Source: Lolium rigidum
Lineage: Eukaryota; Streptophyta; Magnoliopsida; Poales; Poaceae
Assembly (NCBI RefSeq): GCF_022539505.1
Contig: NC_061514.1
Span: forward strand, 216,031,837 to 216,095,836
DNA length: 64,000 nt
Reading direction: 5' to 3'
The notes under the pieces are model-generated. The model was not told the origin of the DNA. It ran no database searches and was given only the letters and a program-made list of their open reading frames with translations. Positions 47,855-58,270 of this stretch are shown here, in pieces (positions within the stretch are counted from its first letter, which is position 1; every line of letters begins with the position of its first letter). Both the position numbers and the translations under genes were made by a program.

Positions 47855-49569
47855 TGATGTCTACGGGTGCTTCTATTCTTGTAGACAGTGTTGGGCCTCC
47901 AAGAGCAGAGGTTTGTAGAACAGCAGCAAGTTTCCCTTAAGTGGATCACCCAAGGTTTATCGAACTCGGGGAGGAAGAGGTCAAAGATATCCCTCTCATG
48001 CAACCCTGCAACCACAAAGCAAGAAGTCTCTTGTGTCCCCAACACACCTAATAGGTGCACTAGTTCGGCGAAGAGATAGTGAAATACAAGGTGGTATGAA
48101 TGAATATGAGCGGTAGTAACGGCGCCGGAAAAGTGCTTTGCTGGCGTGCAGTTGATGGTAGTAATATTGCAGGAAGTAAAGATGCGGTAAAACAGTAAAC
48201 AAGCAGCGATAGCAGTATTTAGGAACAAGGCCTAGGGATCATACTTTCACTAGTGGACACTCTCAACATTGATCACATAACAGAATAAATAGATAGATGC
48301 TAGACTCTACACCCTCTTGTTGGATGATGAACACCACTAACTGTGTAGGATTACACGAACCCTCAATGCCGGAGTTAACAAGCTCCACAATATTAAATGT
48401 TCATATTTAAATAACCTTAGAGTGCATAACAGATCAACATAACCAAACCAAGTACTAACATAGCATGCACACTGTCACCTTCACACTACGAAAGGAGGCA
48501 TAGATCACATCAATACTATCATAGCAATAGTTAACTTCATAATCTACAAGAGATCACAATCATAGCCTACGCCAAGTACTACACGATGCACACACCTGTC
48601 ACCATTACACCGTGCGGGAGGAATAAACTACTTTAATAACATCACTAGAGTAGCACACGAGATATATTGCGATACAAAACACATTGCAATCATAAAGAGA
48701 TATAAATAAGCACTTCACTATGCCATTCATAACGGTGAATAAGTATTCTGTGAAATATAGCCTAAGAGACCCACACGGTGCACACACTCTGTCACCTTTA
48801 CACACGTGGGACAAGGAGTCTCCGGAGATCACATAAGTAAAATCCACTTGACTAGCATAATGACATCTAGATTACAAGCATCATCATATGAATCTCAATC
48901 ATGTAAGGCAGCTCATGAGATTATTGTATTGAAGCACATAGGAGAGAGATGAACCACATAGCTACCGGTACAGCCCCGAGCCTCGATGGAGAACTACTCC
49001 CTCCTCATGGGAGACAACGGCGTTGATGAAGATGGCGGTGGTGTCGATGGAGGAGCCTTCCGGGGCACTTCCCGTCCCGGCGGCGTGCGGAACAGAGACT
49101 CCTGTCCCCCAGATCTTGGCTTCGCGATGGCGGCGGCTCTGGAAGGTTTCTCGTACCGTGGCTTTTCCGTATCGAGGTTTTAGGTCAGGGACCTTTTTAT
49201 AGGCGAAGAGGCGGAGTCGGAGGGTCAACGAGGCGACGACACAATAGGGGGGCGCGGGCCCCCCTTGGCCGCGCCAGGGTCATGTGTGGTGGGCCTGTGG
49301 CCCCCCTCTGGCGACTCTCGGGTGTTCTGGAAGCTTCGTGGAAAAATAGGATGCTTGGGCCTTGATTTCGTCCGATTCGAGAATATTTCCTTACTAGGAT
49401 TTCGAAACCAAAAACAGCGAGAACGACAGAGCTGGCCCTTCGGCATCTCGTCAATAGGTTAGTTCCGGAAAACGCATAAATATGACATATAATATGTATA
49501 AAACATGTAGATATCATCAATAATGTGGCATGGAACATAAGAAATTATCGATACATCGGAGACGTATCA
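47855..49569 (-). repeat. D 3' LTR
   Basis: This is a 1715-bp LTR, tgatgtctacggg to gacgtatca. It contains a primer-site-like segment at 48118-48160 (aacggcgccggaaaagtgct, then tggcgtgcagttgatgg). TATA box ctataaaaagg lies on the minus strand at 49192-49202. Confidence 0.92.
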
Positions 49570-52125
49570 GCATCCCCAAGCTTAGTTCCTGCTCGTCCCG
49601 AGCAGGTAAACGATAACACAGATAATTTCTGGAGTGACATGCCATCATAAACTTGATCATACTATTGTAAGCATATGTAATGAATGCAGCGATCAAAATA
49701 ATGGTAATGATATGAGTAAACAACTGAATCATAAAGCAAAGACTTTTCATGAATAGTAGTTTCAAGAAAAGCATCAATAAGTCTTGCATAAGAGTTAACT
49801 CATAAATCAATAAATCAAAGTAAAGGTATTGAAGCAACACAAAGGAAGATTAAGTTTCAGCGGTTGCTTTCAACTTATAACATGTATATCTCATGGATAT
49901 TGTCAACATAGAGTAATATAACAAGTGCAATATGCAAGTATGCAGGAATCAATGCACAGTTCACACAAGTGTTTGCTTCTTAAGGTTGAGAGAAATAGGT
50001 GAACTGAATCAACATAAAAGTAAAAGAATGGTCCTTCAAAGAGGAAAGCATCGATTGCTATATTTGTGCTAGAGCTTTGGTTTTGAAAACATGAAACAAT
50101 TTTGTCAACGGTAGTAATAAAGCATATGTATCATGTAAATTATATCTTACAAGTTGCAGGCCTCATGCATAGTATACTAATAGTGCCCGCACCTTGTCCT
50201 AATTAGCTTGGACTACCAGGGATCATCGCAATACACATGTTTTAACCAAGTGTCACAAAGGGGTACCTCCATGCCGCCTGTACAAAGGTCTAAGGAGAAA
50301 GCTCGCATTTTGGATTTCTCGCTTTTGATTATTCTCAACTTAGACATCCATATCGGGACAACATGGACAACAGATAATGGACTCCTCTTTAATGAATAAG
50401 CATGTAGCAACAATTAGTGTACTCATATGAGATTGAGGATATATGTCCAAAACTGAAACTTCCACCATGATTCATGGCTTTAGTTAGCGGCCCAATGTTC
50501 TTCTCTAACAATATGCATGCTCTAACCAATAAAGTGGTAGATCTCTCTTACTTCAGACAAGACGGACATGCATAGCCACTCACATGATATTCAACAAAGA
50601 GTAGTTGATGGCGTCCCCAGAAAACATGGTTATCGCACAACAAGCAACTTAATAAGAGATAAAGTGCATAAGTACATATTCAATACCACAATAGTTTTTA
50701 GGCTATTTGTCCCATGAGCTATATATTGCAAAGGCGAATGATGGAAATTTAAAGGTAGCACTCAAGCAATTTACTTTGGAATGGCGGAGAAATACCATGT
50801 AGTAGGTAGGTATGAGTGGACACAAATGGCATAGTGGTTGGCTCAAGAATTTTGGATGCATGAGAAGTATTCCCTCTCGATACAAGGTTTAGGCTAGCAA
50901 GGTTATTTGAAACAAACACAAGGATGAACCGGTGCAGCAAAACTCACATAAAAGACATATTGTAAACATTATAAGACTCTACACAGTCTTCCTTGTTGTT
51001 CAAAACTCAATACTAGAAATTATCTAGACTTTAGAGAGACCAAATATGCAAACCAAATTTAGCAAGCTGTAGGTGTTTCTTCATTAATGGGTGCAAACTA
51101 TATGATGCAAGAGCTTAAACATGAGCACAACAATTGCCAAGTATCAAATTATTCAAGACATTTAAGAATTACTACATGTAGCATTTCCCGTTTCCAACCA
51201 TATAACAATTAACGAAGCTAGTTTCAACCTTCGCCATGAACATTAAAAGCTAAGAACACATGTGTTCATATGAACCCAGCGGAGCGTGTCTCTCTCCCAC
51301 ACAATGAATGCTAGGATCCATTTTATTCAAACAAAAACAAAAACAAAAACAAACCGACGCTCCAAGTAAAGTACATAAGATGTGACCGAATAAAAATATA
51401 GTTTCAAGGGAGGAACCTGATAATGTTGTCGATGAAGAAGGGGATGCCTTGGGCATCCCCAAGCTTAGATGCTTGAGTCTTCTTGAAATATGCAGGGATG
51501 AACCACCGGGGCATCCCCAAGCTTAGAGCTTTCACTCTCCTTGATCATATTACATCATTTCCCTCTCTTGACCCTTGAAAACTTCCTCCACACCAAACTC
51601 AAAACAAACTCATTAGAGGGTTAGTGCATAATCAAAAACTCACATGTTCAGAGGTGACACAATCATTCTTAACACTTATGGACATTGCTCAAAGCTACTA
51701 GAAGGTAATGGAACAAAGAAATCCACCCAACACAGCGAAAGAAGCAATGCGAAATAAAAGGCAGAATCTGTCAAAACAGAACAGTCCGTAAAGACGAATT
51801 TTAAAATGGCACCAGACTTGCTCAGATAGAAAATGCCCAAATTGAATGAAAGTTGCGTACATATCGAGGATCACTCACGTAAATTGGCATAATTTTCTGA
51901 GTTACCTACAGAGAATTAGGCCCAGATTTGTGACAGCAAAGAAATCTGTTTCTGCGCAGTAATCCAAATCTAGTATCAACCTTTCTATCAAAGACTTTAC
52001 TTGGCACAACAATGCAATAAAATAAGATAAGAAGAGGTTGCTACAGTAGTAACAACTTCCAAGACACAAATATAAAACAAAAGTACTGTAGCAAAATAAA
52101 CACATGGGTTATCTCCTAAGAAGTT
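49570..52125 (-). other. D shared 3' non-coding module
   Basis: This is the D copy of the module, with the polypurine tract 49570-49585 and a clean hairpin CCTGCTCGTCCCGAGCAGG (49588-49606) directly beside it. The second hairpin and polypurine copies lie near 51440-51525. No gene is seen. Confidence 0.8.
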
Positions 52126-52160
52126 CTTTCTTTATAGCCATTAAGATGGGCTCAGCAGTT

Positions 52161-52886
52161 TTAATGATGCACTCGCAAGAAATAGTTGTTGAAGCAAAAG
52201 AGAGCATCGAGAGGCAAATTCAAAACAAATTTAAGTCTAACATGCTTCCTATGCATAGGAATCTTGTAAGTAAACAAGTTCATGAAGAGCAAAGTAACAA
52301 GCATAGGAAGATAGAACAAGTGTAGCTTCAAAAATTTCAGCACATAGAGAGGTGTTTTAGTAACATGAAAACTTCTACAACCATATTTTCCTCTCTCGTA
52401 ATAACTTTCAGTAGCATCATGAGCAAACTCAACAATGTAACTATCACATAAAGCATTCTTATCATGAGTCTCATGCATAAAATTATTACTCTCCACATAG
52501 GCATAATCAATTTTATTAGTTGTAGTGGGAGCAAATTCAACAAAGTAGCTATCATTATTATTCTCATCATCAAATATAGGAGGCATATTGTAATCATAAT
52601 CAAATTTATCCTCCATAGCAGGCGGTACTAAAATACCAATATCATTATAATCATCATGAATAGGAGGCAAAGTATCATCAAAGTAAATTTTCTCCTCAAT
52701 GCTTGGGGGACTAAAAATATCATGCTCATCAAAGCCGGCTTCCCCAAGCTTAGAATTTTCCATATCATTAGCAACAATGGTGTTCAAAGCGTTCATACTA
52801 ATATGTTCCATAGGTTTTTTAATTTTCGCATCAAACCATCCATGTCTTAAATCAGGAAATAGAATAAGAAGCTCATTGTTGTCCAT
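52161..52886 (-). CDS. Acidic, hydrophobic-segment protein of D (unknown function)
   Basis: This is an intact 241-aa ORF. Residues 1-27 (MDNNELLILFPDLRHGWFDA start) are shared with C. Residues 48-165 are very acidic and rich in D, N, Y and F (IHDDYNDI, DYDYNMPPIFDDENNND). Residues 179-205 form a hydrophobic stretch long enough to span a membrane (LHLFYLPMLVTLLFMNLF). A basic motif MHRKHVRLK (211-219) and a second hydrophobic stretch (219-236) follow. There is no signal peptide and no enzymatic motif. It is the only ORF of D and lies where gag would start, ~160 bp from the primer site. It could be an assembly or membrane-associated factor or a relic of a larger protein; I do not recognise a family. 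Confidence 0.6.
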   Translation of the reverse strand: MDNNELLILFPDLRHGWFDAKIKKPMEHISMNALNTIVANDMENSKLGEAGFDEHDIFSPPSIEEKIYFDDTLPPIHDDYNDIGILVPPAMEDKFDYDYNMPPIFDDENNNDSYFVEFAPTTTNKIDYAYVESNNFMHETHDKNALCDSYIVEFAHDATESYYERGKYGCRSFHVTKTPLYVLKFLKLHLFYLPMLVTLLFMNLFTYKIPMHRKHVRLKFVLNLPLDALFCFNNYFLRVHH

Positions 52887-53020
52887 TATGCCAAACTAGT
52901 GTAAACAAGAAACAAAAAGATGCAATTGCGAGGATCTAAAGGAAATAGCTTCGAGCACACACAACGGCAACGAGAAAGTACTTTACACGGGACCGGAGTA
53001 TGAGTGCCTTTTACCTTTCC

Positions 53021-53037
53021 TCCCGGCAACGGCGCCG
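53021..53037 (-). other. D primer-binding site (tRNA-Asp type)
   Basis: The plus strand reads tcccggcaacggcgccg, a near-perfect match to the tRNA-Asp 3' end, 10 bp from the 5' LTR start at 53048. Confidence 0.85.
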
Positions 53038-53047
53038 GAAAAGTGCT

Positions 53048-54761
53048 TGATGTCTACGGGTGCTTCTATTCTTGTAGACGGTGTTGGGCCTCCAAGAGCG
53101 AGAGGTTTGTAGAACAGCAGCAAGTTTCCTTAAGTGGATCACCCAAGGTTTATCGAACTCGGGGAGGAAGAGGTCAAAGATATCCCTCTCATGCAACCCC
53201 GCAACCACAAAGCAAGAAGTCTCTTGTGTCCCCAACACACCTAATAGGTGCACTAGTTCGGCGAAGAGATAGTGAAATACAGGTGGTATGAATGAATATG
53301 AGCAGTAGTAACGGCGCGCGTAAAAGTGCTTGCTGGCGTGCGATTGATGGTAGTAATACTGCAGGAAGTAAAGATGCAGAAAAACATAGAAACAAGCAGC
53401 GATAGCAGTATTTAGGAACAAGGCCTAGGGATCATACTTTCACTAGTGGACACTCTCAACATTGATCACATAACGAGAATAAATAGATAGATGCTAGACT
53501 CTACACCCTCTTGTTGGATGATGAACACCACTAATCGTGTAGGATTACATGAACCCTCAATGCCGGAGTTAACAAGCTCCACAATATTAAATGTTCATAT
53601 TTAAATAACCTTAGAGTGCATAACAGATCAACATAACCAAACCAAGTACTAACATAGCATGCACACTGTCACCTTCACACTACGAAAGGAGGCATAGATC
53701 ACATCAATACTATCATAGCAATAGTTAACTTCATAATCTACAAGAGATCACAATCATAGCCTACGCCAAGTACTACACGATGCACACACTCGTCACCATT
53801 ACACCGTACAGGGAGGAATAAACTACTTTAATAACATCACTAGAGTAGCACACAGATATATTGTGATACAAAACACATTGCAATCATAAAGAGATATAAA
53901 TAAGCACTTCACTATGCCATTCATAACAGGTGAATAAGTATTCTGTGAAATATAGCCTAAGAGACCCACACGGTGCACACACCGTCACCTTTACACACGT
54001 GGGACAAGGAGTCTCCGGAGATCACATAAGTAAAATCCACTTGACTAGCATAATGACATCTAGATTACAAGCATCATCATATGAATCTCAATCATGTAAG
54101 GCAGCTCATGAGATTATTGTATTGAAGCACATAGGACAGAGATGAACCACATAGCTACCGGTACAGCCCCGAGCCTCGATGGAGAACTACTCCCTCCTCA
54201 TGGGAGCAGCGAGCGTTGATGAAGATGGCGGTGGTGTCGATGGAGGAGCCTTCCGGGGCACTTCCCCGTCCCGGCGGCGTGCCGGAACAGAGACTCATGT
54301 CCCCCGGATCTTGGCTTCGCGATGGCGGCGGCTCGGAAGGTTTCTCGTACCGTGGCTTTTCCAGTATCGAGGTTTTAGGTCGGGGACCTTTTTATAGGCG
54401 AAGAGGCGGAGTCGGAGGGTCGACGAGGCGATGACACAATAGGGGGCGCGGGCCCAGCCTGGCCGCGCCTGAGTCATCGTGGTGGGCCCATGTGGCCCCC
54501 TCGGCGACTCTCGGGTGTTCCGGAAGCTTCGTGGAAAAATAGGATGCCTGGGCCTTGATTTCGTCCGATTCCGAGAATATTTCCTTACTAGGATTTCGAA
54601 ACCAAAAAAGCAGAAAACAAGCAATCGGCCCTTCGGCATCTCGTCAATAGGTTAGTTCCGGAAAACGCATAAATATGACATATAATGTGTATAAACATGT
54701 AGATATCATCAATAATGTGGCATGGAACATAAGAAATTATCGATACGTCGGAGACGTATCA
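53048..54761 (-). repeat. D 5' LTR
   Basis: This is a 1714-bp LTR. Differences from the 3' copy cluster at CAG/CTG/CCG triplets. The primer-site-like insert is at 53309-53350. Confidence 0.92.
54387..54397 (-). promoter_or_regulatory. TATA box of D 5' LTR
   Basis: The minus strand reads ctataaaaagg about 365 bp from the LTR start. It is identical in the other LTR (49192-49202) and in C (36451-36461). It should direct transcription leftwards into D. Confidence 0.6.
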
Positions 54762-54993
54762 CCCTTATATTGTAGGCTAGGTCTCGAGAGTTCTGTCCGG
54801 GTTCGACTAAGTTACAAAGAGTTCTATTTATAATTTTTCCTTGTTTAACGTCTTCTTGCCTTGTTCATCAAGAACCCTTCTTCGAGAACCGACGTATTGA
54901 TCCACCTTGGTCGGTAGATGATCTTCATGGGCCCCCGGTTGGGCCATAGGAGGTAACACAATACTAGTTACCCGAAGGGTAATGCCCACATCA

Positions 54994-56431
54994 GTTGTGA
55001 AGGGCAAGTTCAAGATGAGCATATCGAAGATATCATGCTTGAAGCTTGCCGTCCATTCGGTGATAATGGACTTCTGGAGATGTGCCTCAATCGATCTTTA
55101 CCATAGTGGTGTATGGGGGAGCAATCATGAGTCTTCACGAAGCAACAATGATCAAGTGGGCATTCCGGCTTGAATGAAGCATGAAGCGTTATCATCAAGA
55201 TCACGCACGATGCGCAAGAAAAAGGTATGGCCTTGCTAGGTTTTCCTTCTACCGGTCTCAAGGTGGTCGTTGAGATATTGGGTTATAGGATAGATAGCAG
55301 CACTATCAAGAGGGGCTTTCGATTGGGTAACTTGATCGCATCATCTTAGGGAGCTCAATTCTTTGCATACTTTGCATCCCTATATTATTGTTGCTTCTTG
55401 GTGTTTCTTTATTTGAGGTTCTTGAGCTTTGTGATAGCTTTACAGCAAGTCCAAGTTCATCTAAAAGGGAATTCGTATGCATCTTCTATTTCGTTTTCAT
55501 GTTTGGAGGTTTTACCGGTTTGATTTTTATAGATAGGCCAAACCTTTCATATTGTTGTTCTTACTAAATGGTTGGACTATGATGTTTCTATGCTAAATGT
55601 TGTAGAGTTCTTTATCGTGGTTCCAACGAGCTCAAGAGCATCGAAATCGGAATCCGAATGCAAAAGTTGTTGCATTTTCGGCTTCTCGCTCGGCAGGTCG
55701 GGTGCTGTTGCCGGACTCAGCGCCGTGTTGGCTCGATTTTTGTCCCAAATTGTCATAATTTGATGGGATATAAAAGAGGTCTTCTTCCCTATTGTTGTAA
55801 GGGTTCTTGAGCATGTTTTTGGTCACCATTGTTGAACCTCTTGAGCTTGCTTCCTCCCCTTCCCCCCTATGATTCTTGCATTTTTTGAGGGCTTTGGAAG
55901 AGGAGATCCAGATCTACAATCCACACCAAACAAATCCTCCTCTAAGTGAGGGGAACCCCTTGTATCTCTATCTTAGAGTCATTGGTTGACTTCCACCGTT
56001 GTTCTTCCTCTCTAGTTCCCACGTAGCATTTGTTGCTTTGGTGGTATTTGATATAGAAGGATTTGAGCACTTTTCTTGGTGTTTTGCTTTGCATCTTTGC
56101 ATAGTGTTGAGCTCTCCATTACAATTAGTTTGAGTGAGAGACCGTGAGCTTGTTACTCTTGGAGGGTGACCTCCTAGTTGGCTTGGCGGTTGGTGCTTAC
56201 GGTGACCACTTCGTGTAAGATTGTGAAGAGGTCCGGGCTTCTCCTTCATGGAGGTTGTGAAGTGGTTGTGGAGCTTGTCATCTCCTGAGTGGAGCAAAAG
56301 CTAACCATAAGGGAAAGGTCTTTGTCCTTCGAGGAATTGGCTTGGAGAAGAAGGTGAGCCTTTGTAGCGTTCGGGAGACCTTCGTGGTAGCCGCACATCT
56401 CCAACGTGACGTACCTCACCTTGTGTGGGGG
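54994..56431 (+). repeat. LTR F, second part
   Basis: This continues LTR F after element B. The sequence is non-coding and reads like a grass LTR U3-U5 region (tatgggggagcaatcatgag, ataaaagaggtcttc near 55770, then tctccaacgtgacgtacc near 56400). It is truncated at 56431 by the start of E. Small ORFs on either strand look random. Confidence 0.55.
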
Positions 56432-58109
56432 TGATAGCTCGAAATTTAGCACTATTCTACTAAGGGTTTTAAGTATACTATTACTCGTATTGTCACCCAT
56501 TTCATGCTCCAGCTAGATACACCTATGCCTATTTTGCATACTTACGAGTTCTTGTTCATTTTCATACAAGCTTCGCATACTTAGTAGTATTAGTAGGATT
56601 TTATTATGTTCCCCTTGTCTTTGATATGTGTTTAGGTGTTATTGATGATCATTGAAAAAGGGGGCAAAAGGGACCAAGAGGGGACAAGATGGGAGAATTA
56701 CAGGCACCAGACTTAGCCATATAAGGTGTAGGAAAAGTGATATTTTTCCAACATCTTATATTTAAGTTCTAAGTCCATGGTGTTGTATCCCTCATCCATA
56801 CGAGTTCAACGAGCCAAAGAACACTCAAATCGGAGTTCGCATAAAGAAATGACATCTAGAATACGAAAGCATCCAGTAGCTTTGGCGACCATCGGTACAG
56901 GCAGACCCGCCCGTACTGTACGGCTGTAACGGGCTCCGTAGAGTCCGCTTCGTCAAACGGAACAACATTTGTGAAGGCTCGATGGGCATATTCGGCCCCA
57001 GGCTCCGTCGGTTCGCGAAACCGACCTCCAACGCCTATATAAAGAGGGGAGGAGGCAAGGAGAGGCACCACTTCATCATCCACACCCTAGGGGCGGAGCC
57101 CTGCTGCTCCGCCGCTGCCGCCTCCATCACCATCTACACCAACACAAAAGAGGAGGAGGAGGCTAGGATCTTGAAGGCCAACGCATCGATCTCCATCATC
57201 GTCATCATCAACATCTACATCTTCGATCCCCTTTGTCTACTTGGTTGAAATCCGGACCCTGTTAGGGTTTATACTTGTATGCAAATTGTACCTTCATATT
57301 CATATTACTATGATGTTGATCCCCTTCATGTATGAGTAGTTCCTTTGTTTTTGAGGAGATATGGAGAAATCCTAGCATGAATATGAGATGAATCTAAGCT
57401 CGTCTATGGTTTTAAGCATTAACGTGTGTTAGTTTTCTCTCTTGCTATTACATGTTGTGCACCATGTAATATTGCCTACTTGTCTTGAGAGGGAACTACT
57501 CTTTGAAGTGTGGTAAAGCAAACGACGAGAAGTGACATTACCGTATAGGCGCCTTGACACATGAATGAGGGGATAAGAGGGATTCACGAAGCTCATATCG
57601 ATAACCATGGGGTACACCCCTTAATAGCACTAGTCCATATGTGGTTGCATAAGGCTAGATGTTGTTGTTATTTAGAGATGCGATGACCGATGGTTTTCTG
57701 GGCGCATCTTATTACGGAGCTCTCCCACACACTTTTTTTTACATGCTTGAAAGCATATTTTATCTTAATTAACATGAATCCTAGTACTAGTGGTGGAACC
57801 TACACTCCTTGAGAACCCCTCAACCATATCACAAGACATTCGCATTACTCTCTTGTTTTAGTTTACATTCGTTCTTTACTTTGCTCTTAGTTACTTAGAA
57901 CTCTCAAATATTTGCCATTTTAGCACCTTATGGTATAGGCTATTTCCAAACCACAGTTTGGGTGTGAACGTGGCTGCGCCTGACAACGCAGTTGCGGGGT
58001 TGTGTTTATTGCCATTTGCAAAGCTTCTTTGGGACAAACTTTATAATAAATAGTTGCCACTATAAGTACTGCAACAACCCTGTTGTTGAACGCATGAACC
58101 CAGCTATCA
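56432..58109 (+). repeat. E 5' LTR
   Basis: This is a 1678-bp LTR starting tgatagctcg and ending agctatca, with inverted termini TGATAG/CTATCA. A TATA box is at 57036-57043. A GTAC-rich palindromic patch (56888-56935: ggtacagg, cccgtactgtacgg) lies about 100-150 bp upstream of it. No ORF is credible. Confidence 0.8.
57036..57043 (+). promoter_or_regulatory. TATA box of E LTR
   Basis: This is tatataaa in the context cgcctatataaagagggg, with a pyrimidine/CA-rich leader 30-50 bp downstream (caccacttcatcatccac). It is a strong LTR promoter candidate. Confidence 0.7.
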
Positions 58110-58112
58110 ACT

Positions 58113-58132
58113 TGGCGTCGTTGCCGGGGAGC
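58113..58132 (+). other. E primer-binding site (tRNA-Asp type)
   Basis: tggcgtcgttgccggggag pairs with the plant tRNA-Asp 3' end with one mismatch. It starts 3 bp after the LTR end. Confidence 0.85.
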
Positions 58133-58270
58133 ATAGCGCTTGGTTATTACCTACCCACTCGCACATAGTTTATTTCCATTTGTTGCTATTTTACTGCTTT
58201 TACTTAATTGAAAAGAACAAAAAAAAACCAAAAACTATAGAAGCTGTTTCTACTAATCATATCTTCCAAG

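Larger units (their letters stand above)
47855..54761 (-). mobile_element. Element D: non-autonomous element with intact acidic ORF
   Basis: This is a complete element with the perfect duplication ccctt (47850-47854 and 54762-54766). LTRs are 47855-49569 and 53048-54761. It is closely related to C but its LTR is ~240 bp longer and contains a captured primer-site segment. The internal region holds the shared non-coding module and one intact 241-aa ORF. No enzymes are encoded. Confidence 0.92.
1982..54993 (-). mobile_element. Element B: Tat-lineage Ty3/gypsy retrotransposon, heavily nested
   Basis: The bounds are given by two LTRs of exactly 542 bp after excision of later insertions. One is 1982-2048 + 10184-10599 + 17310-17368; the other is 47540-47854 + 54767-54993. 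On the minus strand the order is 5' LTR, primer site, gag-protease remnant (47518-46475), then X, pol (30098-30473 and 36839-37632, now inverted), RNase H/integrase (25279-22890), antisense ORF (18349-21393, plus strand), polypurine tract (17369-17382) and 3' LTR. Two RNase H domains and an antisense ORF behind pol are features described for plant Tat elements. Excised length is about 11 kb. Every gene is damaged. The segment 25380-45875 is misoriented by the assembly. Confidence 0.88.
47540..54993 (-). repeat. 5' LTR of element B, split by D
   Basis: Pieces 47540-47854 and 54767-54993 sum to 542 bp, the same as the other LTR of B. Element D is inserted at the duplication ccctt. In the joined LTR this lies in ccttatattgtagg, the minus-strand TATA-like region, so D probably destroyed B's promoter. 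Confidence 0.88.
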
